A stretch of 64,000 nucleotides of DNA from Phycicoccus sp. M110.8 (GTDB lineage: Bacteria; Actinomycetota; Actinomycetes; Actinomycetales; Dermatophilaceae). A model generated the notes under the pieces. It had not been told where the DNA came from, did not search any database, and saw only the letters and a program-made list of their open reading frames with translations. Shown here one piece after another: positions 13,872 through 21,615 of the stretch. The stretch lies in NCBI RefSeq assembly GCF_032464895.1, contig NZ_JAWDIC010000001.1, positions 558,001 to 622,000 of the forward strand, given 5' to 3'. The translations under genes and the position numbers were made by a program. Each line of letters begins with the position of its first letter. Positions within the stretch are counted from its first letter, which is position 1.

Positions 13872-14045
13872 ATGACGACGCGCCAGAGCCCCCGAACCGT
13901 GACCCGCCCCTCCTCCTTCCCGCGCTCCGGTGACCATGGCCCCAACCTCGCGACGCTCGACCAGCTCCGAGGACTGCGCCGCCCCCGTCTGATGACGCCG
14001 GAGGCGCGCCGCCACCAGGTGCCGCAGGAGTGCAGCGCCTGCTGA
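13872..14045 (+). CDS. Possible 57-residue protein or gene remnant
   Basis: An ATG 9 bases after the palindrome opens a 57-codon frame (MTTRQSPRTVTRPS ... QVPQECSAC) that ends just before a strong hairpin terminator. No clear Shine-Dalgarno sequence is present. The protein is Arg/Pro-rich, has no recognisable domain, and could equally be the decayed 5' end of a gene once controlled by the operator. I would not call it a gene without expression or conservation data. Confidence 0.25.
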   Translation: MTTRQSPRTVTRPSSFPRSGDHGPNLATLDQLRGLRRPRLMTPEARRHQVPQECSAC

Positions 14046-14074
14046 GCCCCCCGCTCGAGCGACGCACGTGCGCG

Positions 14075-14110
14075 CCGACGGCCCGGACACCACACGGTGT
14101 CCGGGCCGTC
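14075..14110. terminator. Strong hairpin terminator
   Basis: A perfect 16-bp stem (14075-14090 and 14095-14110) closes the tetraloop ACAC. It separates the repeat/small-ORF island from the minus-strand ATP-grasp gene that ends at 14180 and can serve both directions. Confidence 0.75.
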
Positions 14111-14179
14111 GTGCGTTCGCCGGCGGTCGAGGTCCGGCTCGCGCCATCGGTGCGTCGACCCGTCCCCGGCCCTCCCCCC

Positions 14180-15490
14180 TCAGCCGGTGACGGCCGGTGC
14201 CGGGCCGCCCACCACCGCCTCGTCGGCGCGGGAGGCGCCTGAGCCGAGCCGCGAGCGCTCGTCGGCCACCCACAGGCGCGTGAGGCCGCCGAAGTGCCCC
14301 TCGAACCGCTCCCACTCGTGCGGCGGGTACGTCTGCTGGATCGTGCTCGTCAGCAGCGACCGGAACGCGTCCGAGTCCACCCACTCCAGCACCAGCTCGT
14401 CGACGTGCCCGAGGGCGGCGTCGCAGAACTCCCGGTAGCGCTCGGTCTCGAAGTGCTCGTCCGCCAGCCGCTGGTAGGCCGCGAGCTTGCCCTGGTAGTC
14501 CAGGTCCGGGTCGTCGGCCACGGCGAACCACGGGTCGGTGTCCACCTGGGTCCGAGCGCGCCGGTCCGTGGCCACGCAGAACACCGACCACTTGAGCAGC
14601 GCCTTCATCGCCCACGGAAAGTAGTAGTGCAGTGAGGTCACGGCGACGTCGGGACACGCGTTCGCGTAGTCGATCGGGTAGACCACCCCGTCCTTGACGA
14701 GCATCTCGCACGAGTTGAACTCCCACCGGAAGAAGGAGTTCACCGTCTGGGCGATGGTGATGGCCTCGCTGCCCACCGCCTCGGAGAGGAAGCCGTGCTC
14801 CACGGCATACCGCCCGTGCATGGGTTCGTCGGGACGGAACTTCATCACCATCGTCTCGGGCCCGATCGTCAGCGCCCGCGCGAACACCTCGAACCCGTCG
14901 ACCGCCTTCTGCAGGTGCATGAGCATCTCGCCGGAGTCGTTGTAGGCGGCGTGCAGGTCGTCGCGGTCCTTGATCATCGAGACACCGCGCCACGCCCCGC
15001 CGTCGAACGGCTTCATGAACATCGGGTACCCCAGCTCCTCGGCGATCTCGTCGAGGTCGAAGGACTTGTTGTACTTCGAGGACGTGAACGCCCAGCGCAC
15101 GTTGTCGATGGGGTTCTTGTAGGGCACGAGGACCGTCTCGGGGACGTTCATCCCGAGCCGCAGCAGGGCGCAGTACGCCGAGTGCTTCTCCATGGACTGG
15201 AACGTGAACGGGCTGTTGAGCAGGTACACGTCGTCCATGAGCGCGACCTTCTTGAGCCACTCGCGCGGGTGGTAGTACCAGTGCGCCAGCCGGTCGATGA
15301 CCAGGTCGTGGCGCGGCTTGTCGCGCAGGTTGAACGGCTCGATGGTCACGCGCTCGGTGGTGACCCGGTGCTGCGTGCCGTCCGGCCCGGTCACCGTCCC
15401 GAGCCGCTCGACGAGGGACTCGAACGCCGCCGGCCAGTCGCCCTCGGCACCGAGCAGGAGTCCGATCAGGTGGTTCCGTGAGGAGGACAT
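14180..15490 (-). CDS. ATP-grasp domain protein (carboxylate-amine/thiol ligase-like)
   Basis: The 436-residue protein has the ATP-grasp pattern: a lysine-containing strand in YPMFMKPFDGGAWRGV (about 161-176), where a glycine-rich loop follows the lysine, a nucleotide-binding segment, and the metal-binding region EFNSCEMLVKDGVVYPIDYANACPD. Such enzymes form an acyl-phosphate and ligate it to an amine or thiol. Which substrate is used here is not evident; the N-terminal 130 residues (HWYYHPREWLKKVALMDDVYLLNSPFTFQ) are not those of RimK, GshB or Ddl that I recognise. The start is ATG 15490, with AAGTAT six bases upstream as a plausible leaderless -10. It stands alone between the hairpin at 14075-14110 and the next gene. 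Confidence 0.75.
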   Translation of the reverse strand: MSSSRNHLIGLLLGAEGDWPAAFESLVERLGTVTGPDGTQHRVTTERVTIEPFNLRDKPRHDLVIDRLAHWYYHPREWLKKVALMDDVYLLNSPFTFQSMEKHSAYCALLRLGMNVPETVLVPYKNPIDNVRWAFTSSKYNKSFDLDEIAEELGYPMFMKPFDGGAWRGVSMIKDRDDLHAAYNDSGEMLMHLQKAVDGFEVFARALTIGPETMVMKFRPDEPMHGRYAVEHGFLSEAVGSEAITIAQTVNSFFRWEFNSCEMLVKDGVVYPIDYANACPDVAVTSLHYYFPWAMKALLKWSVFCVATDRRARTQVDTDPWFAVADDPDLDYQGKLAAYQRLADEHFETERYREFCDAALGHVDELVLEWVDSDAFRSLLTSTIQQTYPPHEWERFEGHFGGLTRLWVADERSRLGSGASRADEAVVGGPAPAVTG

Positions 15491-15582
15491 GCGCCCATAC
15501 TTGCGGCTGGTCGCCGATGCCGAAAGTGGAGACGGCGGCCCCCGCCCGGTGGGGCGAAGGGCCGCCGAGGTGGCTCCGTACG

Positions 15583-16554
15583 TCAGAACAGGGCGGACAT
15601 CAGCGCGGTGCGCGCCTTGCGCACGCGCTCGTCGTGGGACCCCACGACGGCGAACAGCTCCAGCAGGTGGGCGCGCGCGGCCTCCCGCTCGTCGCCGCCC
15701 GTGGCGCGGACCAGGTCGATGAGGCGCAGGAAGGCGTCCTCGACGTGGCCGCCGAGGACGTCGAGGTCGGCGACCAGCGTCTGGGCGGCGACGTCGTGCG
15801 GGTGCTCCGCCGCGGCCGCACGGGCGGACTGCAGGTCGGCGCCCTGGGTGCGCTGCATGAGCCCGACCTGGGCGAGCCCGAGCTGGGCGTCGGCGTCGGC
15901 GGGGTCCTGCTTGAGCGCTGCGGTGTATGCCGCGGCGGCGGCGTCGAGGTCGCCGCGCTCGATGGCGTCGTACGCCTCCTGGTGGAGCGGGGGAAGCGGC
16001 GGCTCCTCCCCCTCCTCGGCGCTGCCGACGGCCGACACGTCGACCCGGCCCGCGACGCCGTGCTGGACGGCCAGGCCGAGGAACTCGTCGAGCACCTGGC
16101 GCAGCGTGGCCTCGGCCTGCACGCCGGCGAACATCGGGACCGGCTGGCCCTGGACCATCCCCATGGTCACCGGGACGCTCTGCACCTGGAACGCGCGCAG
16201 CAGCGTGGGGTTCGCCTCGACGTCGATCGACACGACCTGGAACCGGCCCTCGTACGAGCCGGCCACGGACACGACGGTGTCGAGGTAGGCGCGGGACTCG
16301 GGCAGGCGGGCCGCCCACAGCACGAGCAGCAGCGGGACGCTGACCGAGGCGTTCGCGATCTCCTGGAAGTTCGCGTCGGTGCCCTCGACGACGACTCCGC
16401 TGCGTCCGGGCACGCCCGGCGTGGCGGCCGCTGGGCCACCTGCCGACGAGCCCGTGGACGCGGTCGAGGTCGACGCGGCGGGGGCCGCTGCGCTCTGCAG
16501 ACCCGACAGGTCCACCGCTCCTCGCACAACACCGGGGTTCGGCTGATCAGTCAT
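15583..16554 (-). CDS. YbbN-like thioredoxin-fold/TPR protein without CXXC
   Basis: Residues about 51-160 form a thioredoxin fold (VSVPLLLVLWAARLPESRAYLDTV) followed by TPR-like helices (about 175-323) such as HQEAYDAIERGDLDAAAAAYTAALKQDPADADAQLGLAQV. This is the layout of the co-chaperone/holdase YbbN (CnoX). The usual WCxxC active site is replaced by WAARLPES, so it cannot act as a dithiol oxidoreductase; a chaperone or scaffold role is more likely. An N-terminal Ala/Ser/Thr-rich stretch of about 45 residues precedes the fold. The start is ATG 16554. It lies 49 bp downstream of the lipoprotein gene in the same direction. Confidence 0.85.
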   Translation of the reverse strand: MTDQPNPGVVRGAVDLSGLQSAAAPAASTSTASTGSSAGGPAAATPGVPGRSGVVVEGTDANFQEIANASVSVPLLLVLWAARLPESRAYLDTVVSVAGSYEGRFQVVSIDVEANPTLLRAFQVQSVPVTMGMVQGQPVPMFAGVQAEATLRQVLDEFLGLAVQHGVAGRVDVSAVGSAEEGEEPPLPPLHQEAYDAIERGDLDAAAAAYTAALKQDPADADAQLGLAQVGLMQRTQGADLQSARAAAAEHPHDVAAQTLVADLDVLGGHVEDAFLRLIDLVRATGGDEREAARAHLLELFAVVGSHDERVRKARTALMSALF

Positions 16555-16603
16555 GCCGCCGATTCTTCCCCACCCGGACCGGGACCGCCCAGCCGCCCCG
16601 GTC

Positions 16604-17587
16604 TCAGGAGCCCTTCGCGGAGGACAGCACCTCGTCGACGGCGACCATCTTCGCCTTGCCCTGGGCGGGCACGGTGAAGACGACCATCTCGTACGTCTGC
16701 AGCTGCGCGCTGCGGGTCAGCGTCTTCTTGCGCACCAGCTTCTGGAAGTCGGCACTCGCCGTCAGCGACTTGCCGCCCTTGCTCAGGGTGATCGCGTCGG
16801 TGCGCTGCATCAGGGCGAACACGAGCGCGCCACCGTCCTTGAGCCGGATGGCGGTCGTGCCCTCCTGCGGCACGTGCTTCTGGGTCAGCGTGGCGAGCTT
16901 GCCGAACGACTTGGCCTGGGCCGCGGCGTTCGCCCGGACGGCGAGCGCGAACGGGTCGCCCGTCTCCACGTCGGGGGCCGGGGACGCCTTGGGGTACGCC
17001 AGCGCACCGGCATACTCCTGGACCAGCTTGTCCGGCGCGACGGACAGGTCCGCGCCGTCGGTGACCAGGGGCGACCCGCTGCGCAGCGAGTCCAGCGCCG
17101 CCACGGTCGCCCCGGGGTGCATCCGGGCCGACGCCGCGAGCTTGAAGGGTGTCGTCGGGTCGGGTGACGTGAGCAGGTTCAGCTCGGTCGCACCGTCCTT
17201 GTCCGCGGTCTGCACGACCATCACGCGGGGCCACGCGGTGCCCCGCGAGACGGCCAGCACCTTCGGCGGCGCGCTGCGGGTCAGGGGCGCGTCGGCGGCC
17301 GAGGAGCCCTCCTCGCTCTTGGCCGCCGCCTCGGCGACGGCCAGTGCGCTGCCGGTGAGCGCCTGCTTGCGCAGGGTGTCGGCCTTGTCGCCCGTGGCGC
17401 GCGAGGCCTCGTCTGCCTGGTCGAGGACGCGGGTGGCGATCTGCTCGGCCGTGTCCGGCGCGATCGGGGCGGTGGTCGTGACCTGGGGCGGGGCGTCGTG
17501 GAGGCCGACGACGGCCTCGGCGGCGCCGCACCCGGCGAGGGCCAGCGCGAGGGCAGCGCCGGCCAGGACCTTGGGGGTGGGGGTCAT
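16604..17587 (-). CDS. Putative lipoprotein of unknown function
   Basis: The 327-residue protein starts MTPTPKVLAGAALALALAGCG, a lipoprotein signal with the lipobox LAGC (Cys20), so it should be anchored outside the membrane. The mature part has no family I recognise; it looks like two alpha/beta halves (for example PRVMVVQTADKDGATELNLLTS and SAQLQTYEMVVFTVPAQGK), suggesting a repeated cystatin/NTF2-like fold. ATG 17587 overlaps the stop of the upstream membrane-protein gene as ATGA, so the two are translationally coupled and probably work together at the cell surface. Confidence 0.7.
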   Translation of the reverse strand: MTPTPKVLAGAALALALAGCGAAEAVVGLHDAPPQVTTTAPIAPDTAEQIATRVLDQADEASRATGDKADTLRKQALTGSALAVAEAAAKSEEGSSAADAPLTRSAPPKVLAVSRGTAWPRVMVVQTADKDGATELNLLTSPDPTTPFKLAASARMHPGATVAALDSLRSGSPLVTDGADLSVAPDKLVQEYAGALAYPKASPAPDVETGDPFALAVRANAAAQAKSFGKLATLTQKHVPQEGTTAIRLKDGGALVFALMQRTDAITLSKGGKSLTASADFQKLVRKKTLTRSAQLQTYEMVVFTVPAQGKAKMVAVDEVLSSAKGS

Positions 17588-18315
17588 GCCGTCACCTCCG
17601 GAGCGGGGTCGGTGGCGTCCTCCCTGGACGCCGGGACGTCTGTCTCGTGCTCGTCGTGCGGGTCGACCGCGGGGGCGCCGTCCGTGCGGTCGGCGCCCTC
17701 GGCGGCCCCGCCTGAGGAGCGCCGCCACGTGCCGATGAGCCCCACGGCACCGACCGCGGCGAGGATGAGCCCGACGAGGGCCGTCAGCAGGCTCTGGGCG
17801 AACCACGTGCCCCGGCTGATGGTCAGCGTGACCGACGTGACCGTGCCACCGCCGGGCGCGGTCACGACCAGCGCCTCGGGCGCGTCGCCCTGGTCGACCT
17901 CGACGTGCGCGTGCCCCTTGCCGGACACCGTCTGGCGCCACACGTCGGCTCCGGCGAGGTCCGCGGCGGGGGCGCCGCTGCCGGAGGTGGTCTTCGCGAG
18001 AGACCACGTGCTCACCCGGGAGCCGGTGATGCTGGTGTGCTCGGCGCTCCCGACGACGGCCCTGGCGTCGGACGGTGAGGTCCGGCCGATCCAGACCTGG
18101 CCCCCGTCCTTCGTCGTGGCGGTCACGTCCACCGGGTCGTCGACCCGGTTGAGCACGCTCGGCTCCAGCACCACGACACCGGTGCCGGGCGCGGCGCGGA
18201 ACGTCGCGCTCCCCGAGGTGCCGAGGTGTGAGGTGAACCACGCGCCCACGACGAGCAGCACGAGCCCGATGCCTGTCAGCGCGGCCAGGAGCACGCGTTT
18301 GGCCAGGATGGACAC
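17584..18315 (-). CDS. Putative membrane protein with two transmembrane segments
   Basis: The 243-residue product begins MSILAKRVLLAALTGIGLVLLVVGAWF (first membrane helix), has an external beta-rich domain of about 150 residues, and ends with a second helix (LLTALVGLILAAVGAVGLIGTW, about 180-202) and an acidic cytoplasmic tail DPHDEHETDVPASREDATDP. No domain is recognised. GTG 18315 is chosen because AAAGGAA lies 8 bases upstream; longer frames run into the divergent TetR promoter. It is the first gene of a two-gene unit with the lipoprotein. Confidence 0.7.
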   Translation of the reverse strand: MSILAKRVLLAALTGIGLVLLVVGAWFTSHLGTSGSATFRAAPGTGVVVLEPSVLNRVDDPVDVTATTKDGGQVWIGRTSPSDARAVVGSAEHTSITGSRVSTWSLAKTTSGSGAPAADLAGADVWRQTVSGKGHAHVEVDQGDAPEALVVTAPGGGTVTSVTLTISRGTWFAQSLLTALVGLILAAVGAVGLIGTWRRSSGGAAEGADRTDGAPAVDPHDEHETDVPASREDATDPAPEVTA

Positions 18316-18442
18316 AGTACGGATTCCTTTACGTGAGACGGCCGGCGCGGGAGGCGTCCCCACGGCCGGCATTCCCACCACCATGACCCAACGCCCCCGA
18401 CGAGGACAAATCCTCATCCCCTGAAATCGGGACATCAGTGGC
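18316..18442. promoter_or_regulatory. Divergent promoter region with small inverted repeat
   Basis: This gap separates the membrane-protein/lipoprotein pair from a TetR gene. It contains GAGGA-CAAA-TCCTC (18402-18415), a 5-bp inverted repeat about 30 bp before the TetR start. The arrangement is typical of a TetR protein repressing itself and the opposite unit, but the site is short and the assignment is inference. Confidence 0.35.
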
Positions 18443-19102
18443 ATGATCGCCGGGATGACCGCACGAACCCGACACGGCAGGGCCAGGCGCCCCGGGCGGC
18501 CCCGCGAAGAGGCGACGGAGCAGGCCATCACCGATGCCGCCCGCGAGGTCCTGGCCGCCAAGGGCGTGTCCCGGATGTCCATGGAGCACGTCGCCGCCAA
18601 GGCCGGTGTGGCCAAGAGCACCCTCTACCGCCGGTGGCCGTCGAAGGTGGAGCTCGCCGTGCACGCCGTCGCAGTCCAGTTCGACGAGATCGAGGTCGGG
18701 GACCACGGCTCGCTCGCCGCCGACATGCGCGCCGGGATCGAGCAGGCCGCGACCCTGCTGCGCGACCCGTCCACGGGCGGGGCGTATGCCGCGCTGCTGG
18801 CGGAGTCCGCCCGCGACCCCGACGGGGTGGGCGTGCAGGTGCGCGAGTCGCTCTCGACCCGGCTGCACGCGCTCGTCGCGACGTCGGTCGAGCGCGCCAT
18901 CCGGCGAGGCGAGATCCGACCCGAGATGGTCGACGTCGACCTGCTCGCCGACATCGTCGTCGGGTCGGTCATGCACCGGGCCCTGGTCACCGGCGAGCCG
19001 GACGCCGCGTTCGTCGACGCCCTCATCGAGCTGCTCGCCGACGTCGCCTGGGCCCGGCTCCACCGCGCCCAGAAGCAGGCGGCGGCAGCCGCGGCCGACT
19101 GA
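18443..19102 (+). CDS. TetR/AcrR family transcriptional regulator
   Basis: The 219-residue protein has an N-terminal TetR DNA-binding domain (EQAITDAAREVLAAKGVSRMSMEHVAAKAGVAKSTLYRRWPSK, about 25-68; recognition helix KSTLYRRW) and a helical ligand-binding domain of the TetR_C_33/AefR-like type. Starts at ATG 18443 or 18455 are both possible; neither has a strong ribosome-binding site. It is divergent from the membrane-protein/lipoprotein pair, which is the likely target. The ligand is unknown. Confidence 0.88.
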   Translation: MIAGMTARTRHGRARRPGRPREEATEQAITDAAREVLAAKGVSRMSMEHVAAKAGVAKSTLYRRWPSKVELAVHAVAVQFDEIEVGDHGSLAADMRAGIEQAATLLRDPSTGGAYAALLAESARDPDGVGVQVRESLSTRLHALVATSVERAIRRGEIRPEMVDVDLLADIVVGSVMHRALVTGEPDAAFVDALIELLADVAWARLHRAQKQAAAAAAD

Positions 19103-19123
19103 GGCACACGGCATACCGCCGCC

Positions 19124-19148
19124 ACACCGCCGACGCGGCGGCCTTGTG
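19124..19148. terminator. Short hairpin between convergent genes
   Basis: CCGCCG (19127-19132), loop ACG and CGGCGG (19136-19141), flanked by CACA/TGTG, lie between the TetR gene and the mutase gene, which converge here. It probably ends transcription in both directions. Confidence 0.5.
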
Positions 19149-19150
19149 GG

Positions 19151-20908
19151 TCAGAAGCGGGCGGGCTCCCGGTAGACGCCCCACTCCTCGCGCAGGGCGT
19201 CGCAGATCTCGCCCAGGGTGGCCTCGGCCCGCACGGCGTCGAGCATGGCCGGGACCATGTTCTCGGTGGTGCGGCTGACCTCGAGCATGCGGGCGACGGC
19301 GGCGGTGACGGCCGCCTCGTCGCGGCCGGCCTTCCGGTCGGCGAGCAGGGCCACCTGCTCCCGCTCGACCTCGTGGCTGACCCGCAGGATCTCGAGCTCG
19401 TGGCTGACGCTGCCGGTGTGCGTGTTGACGCCGACGACCTTCTTGTCGCCCTTCTCGAGCGCGACCTGGTACTGGAAGGCGGCCTCGGCGATCTCGCTCA
19501 TGAACCAGCCCTCCTCGATGCCGCGCAGGATGCCGCGGGTCATCGGCCACCGGGCGCCGTCGGCCACGCCGGTGTTCTCGCGCATGACGGCGGCGAGCTG
19601 CTCGGTGTCCTTCGACGTCAGGTCGCTTCCGCCGAGGGTGAGGATCCGGTCGAAGATCTTCTCGGCCTCGGCCTCGATCTTGTCGGTGAGCGCCTCGACG
19701 TACCAGCTGCCGCCGAGCGGGTCCGCGACGTTGGTGACGCCGGTCTCGTCCATGATGACCTGCTGGGTGCGCAGGGCGATCTCCGCGGCCTGCTCGGTCG
19801 GCAGGGCGAGGGTCTCGTCGAGGGCGTTGGTGTGCAGGCTGTTGGTGCCGCCGAGGACGGCCGCGAGCGCCTCGACCGCGGTGCGGACGACGTTGTTGTA
19901 CGGCTGCTGGGCGGTGAGGCTGACGCCCGCGGTCTGGGTGTGGAACCGCAGCCACTGGGCCTTGTCGGTCTTGGCGCCGTAGACGTCGCGCATCCAACGC
20001 GCCCAGATGCGGCGGGCGGCGCGGAACTTGGCGACCTCCTCGAAGAAGTCGACGTGGCTGTCGAAGAAGAAGGACAGGCCCGGCGCGAAGGTCTCGATGT
20101 CGAGCCCGCGCGACAGGCCCAGCTCGACGTAGCCGAAGCCGTCGGCGAGGGTGAAGGCGAGCTCCTGCGCGGCCGTCGAGCCGGCCTCGCGGATGTGGTA
20201 GCCGGAGACCGACAGCGGCTTGTACGCGGGGATCTTCTCGGCGCAGTACTCCATGAGGTCGCCGATCAGGCGCAGGTGCGGCTCGGGCGCGAACAGCCAC
20301 TCCTTCTGGGCGATGTACTCCTTGAAGATGTCGGTCTGCAGCGTGCCGTTGAGGACGCCGAGGTCGACGCCCTGGCGCTCCGCGGCGACGAGGTACATGC
20401 AGAACACGGGCACGGCCGGGCCGCTGATCGTCATCGACGTCGTGGTCTCGCCGAGGGGGATGTCCTTGAACAGGACCTCCATGTCGGCGGCCGAGTCGAT
20501 GGCGACGCCGCAGTGGCCGACCTCGCCGAGGCTCATCGGGTCGTCGGAGTCGCGGCCCATCAGCGTGGGCATGTCGAACGCGACGGACAGCCCGCCGCCC
20601 CCGCGCTCGAGGATCATCTTGTAGCGCTCGTTGGTCTGCACGGCGTTGCCGAACCCGGCGAACTGCCGGATCGTCCACGTGCGCCCGCGGTAGCCGGTCG
20701 GGTACAGGCCGCGGGTGAACGGGAACTCCCCCGGCCACCCGATCGACTCGGGCACCTCGGAGCCGTCGGCCGGGCCGTAGACCGGGTCGACCTGCATCCC
20801 GGACAGCGTCGTGAAGTCGGCGTCCCGCACCTGGCCCTTGGCCTGCGCGGCGTCGTAGCGGGCCTGCCAGCGGGCGGCCCCGGACTGCTCGGGAGTGGTC
20901 TGCGTCAT
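19151..20908 (-). CDS. Acyl-CoA mutase large subunit (methylmalonyl-CoA mutase family, no B12 domain)
   Basis: This is the catalytic alpha-subunit barrel of a coenzyme-B12-dependent acyl-CoA mutase. The 585-residue protein shows the family blocks PFTRGLYPTGYRGRTWTIRQFAGFG, LSVAFDMPTLMGRDSDDP, VSGYHIREAGSTAAQELAFTLADG, and TDIFKEYIAQKEW. The C-terminal cobalamin-binding domain (DxHxxG) is absent, so a separate small subunit encoded elsewhere must supply it. Methylmalonyl-, isobutyryl- and related mutases share these features; the substrate cannot be fixed by eye. ATG 20908 is preceded after 10 bp by a 20-bp perfect palindrome, and the neighbouring upstream gene is a MarR regulator. Confidence 0.88.
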   Translation of the reverse strand: MTQTTPEQSGAARWQARYDAAQAKGQVRDADFTTLSGMQVDPVYGPADGSEVPESIGWPGEFPFTRGLYPTGYRGRTWTIRQFAGFGNAVQTNERYKMILERGGGGLSVAFDMPTLMGRDSDDPMSLGEVGHCGVAIDSAADMEVLFKDIPLGETTTSMTISGPAVPVFCMYLVAAERQGVDLGVLNGTLQTDIFKEYIAQKEWLFAPEPHLRLIGDLMEYCAEKIPAYKPLSVSGYHIREAGSTAAQELAFTLADGFGYVELGLSRGLDIETFAPGLSFFFDSHVDFFEEVAKFRAARRIWARWMRDVYGAKTDKAQWLRFHTQTAGVSLTAQQPYNNVVRTAVEALAAVLGGTNSLHTNALDETLALPTEQAAEIALRTQQVIMDETGVTNVADPLGGSWYVEALTDKIEAEAEKIFDRILTLGGSDLTSKDTEQLAAVMRENTGVADGARWPMTRGILRGIEEGWFMSEIAEAAFQYQVALEKGDKKVVGVNTHTGSVSHELEILRVSHEVEREQVALLADRKAGRDEAAVTAAVARMLEVSRTTENMVPAMLDAVRAEATLGEICDALREEWGVYREPARF

Positions 20909-20918
20909 ACCGCGCAAT

Positions 20919-20938
20919 TTACTAGGACGTCCTAGTAA
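20919..20938. promoter_or_regulatory. 20-bp perfect palindromic operator upstream of the mutase
   Basis: TTACTAGGACGTCCTAGTAA is its own reverse complement. On the minus strand its last bases TAGTAA can serve as the -10 element for the mutase gene, starting 10 bp before the ATG, so a bound regulator would block transcription. The adjacent MarR gene is the obvious candidate regulator; MarR proteins bind palindromes of this size. Confidence 0.75.
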
Positions 20939-20986
20939 CCACCAACACGGCTCGGCGCATGCCGCCTCTCGCCCCTCCCCCGGCCG

Positions 20987-21055
20987 GCAAGACGGCGGTT
21001 GCGCGGCAAACCACGCGTTGTTGTCCCGCGGGTTGCCGCGCAACCGCCGTTTTGC
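20987..21055. terminator. Long stem-loop between marR and the mutase gene
   Basis: A 23-bp stem (20987-21009 with 21033-21055) has a single G-T mismatch and a 23-nt loop. It lies just after the MarR gene stop at 21079 when read on the minus strand, so it probably ends the marR transcript and leaves the mutase on its own promoter. Confidence 0.65.
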
Positions 21056-21078
21056 GAGGCGTATGCCGTGGGGCTTGG

Positions 21079-21594
21079 TCAGGCGTCGAAGTCGTGGGCG
21101 CCGACGCGGACCTTGCGCAGGAGCTCGAACAGCTGCTCGTGCTCGGCGGCGCTGAGCATGCCGAGGCCGAAGCGCATGCCGACGAGGTCCGCCGTCGCCG
21201 CCTCCATGGCGTCGCGGCCGGCGGGGGTGATGACCGCGAGCGTGCCCCGCCCGTCCTCGGGGTTGGGCACCCGCTCGACGAAACCCTGGGCGTCGAGCCG
21301 CTGCACGATGTTCGTCGCGCTCGTCGGGTGGACCATGAGCCGCTGCCCGATCTTGCTCATGCCCAGCCGCCCGTCCCGGCTGAACGCGAGCAGCACCAGC
21401 GCCTCGTACCGGGCGAAGGTCAGGCCGTGCCTGGCGCAGACCGCGTCGTAGTCGGTGATGAGCAGCTGCTGCACGCGCATGATCGACGTGGCGCTCGCCA
21501 TCGCGACGGGCTGGGACGACCGCCCCCACCGGCGGGTCCACAGCTGCGCGGCCCGGGTGATCGGGTCGAACGGCAGGCGGATCGGCTTGGGCAC
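21079..21594 (-). CDS. MarR family transcriptional regulator
   Basis: The 171-residue protein carries a winged-helix core: YEALVLLAFSRDGRLGMSKIGQRLMVHPTSATNIVQRLDAQGFVERVPNPEDGRGTLAVITPAG is the helix-turn-helix and wing, where the DxR-like wing reads NPEDGRG. The GTG start at 21594 has TACCCT six bases upstream, consistent with a leaderless transcript. It precedes the acyl-CoA mutase gene, with a palindromic operator between, and probably senses an acyl-CoA or related ligand; that is inference. Confidence 0.88.
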   Translation of the reverse strand: MPKPIRLPFDPITRAAQLWTRRWGRSSQPVAMASATSIMRVQQLLITDYDAVCARHGLTFARYEALVLLAFSRDGRLGMSKIGQRLMVHPTSATNIVQRLDAQGFVERVPNPEDGRGTLAVITPAGRDAMEAATADLVGMRFGLGMLSAAEHEQLFELLRKVRVGAHDFDA

Positions 21595-21615
21595 GGTGGC
21601 AGGGTAGTGCGCTGG

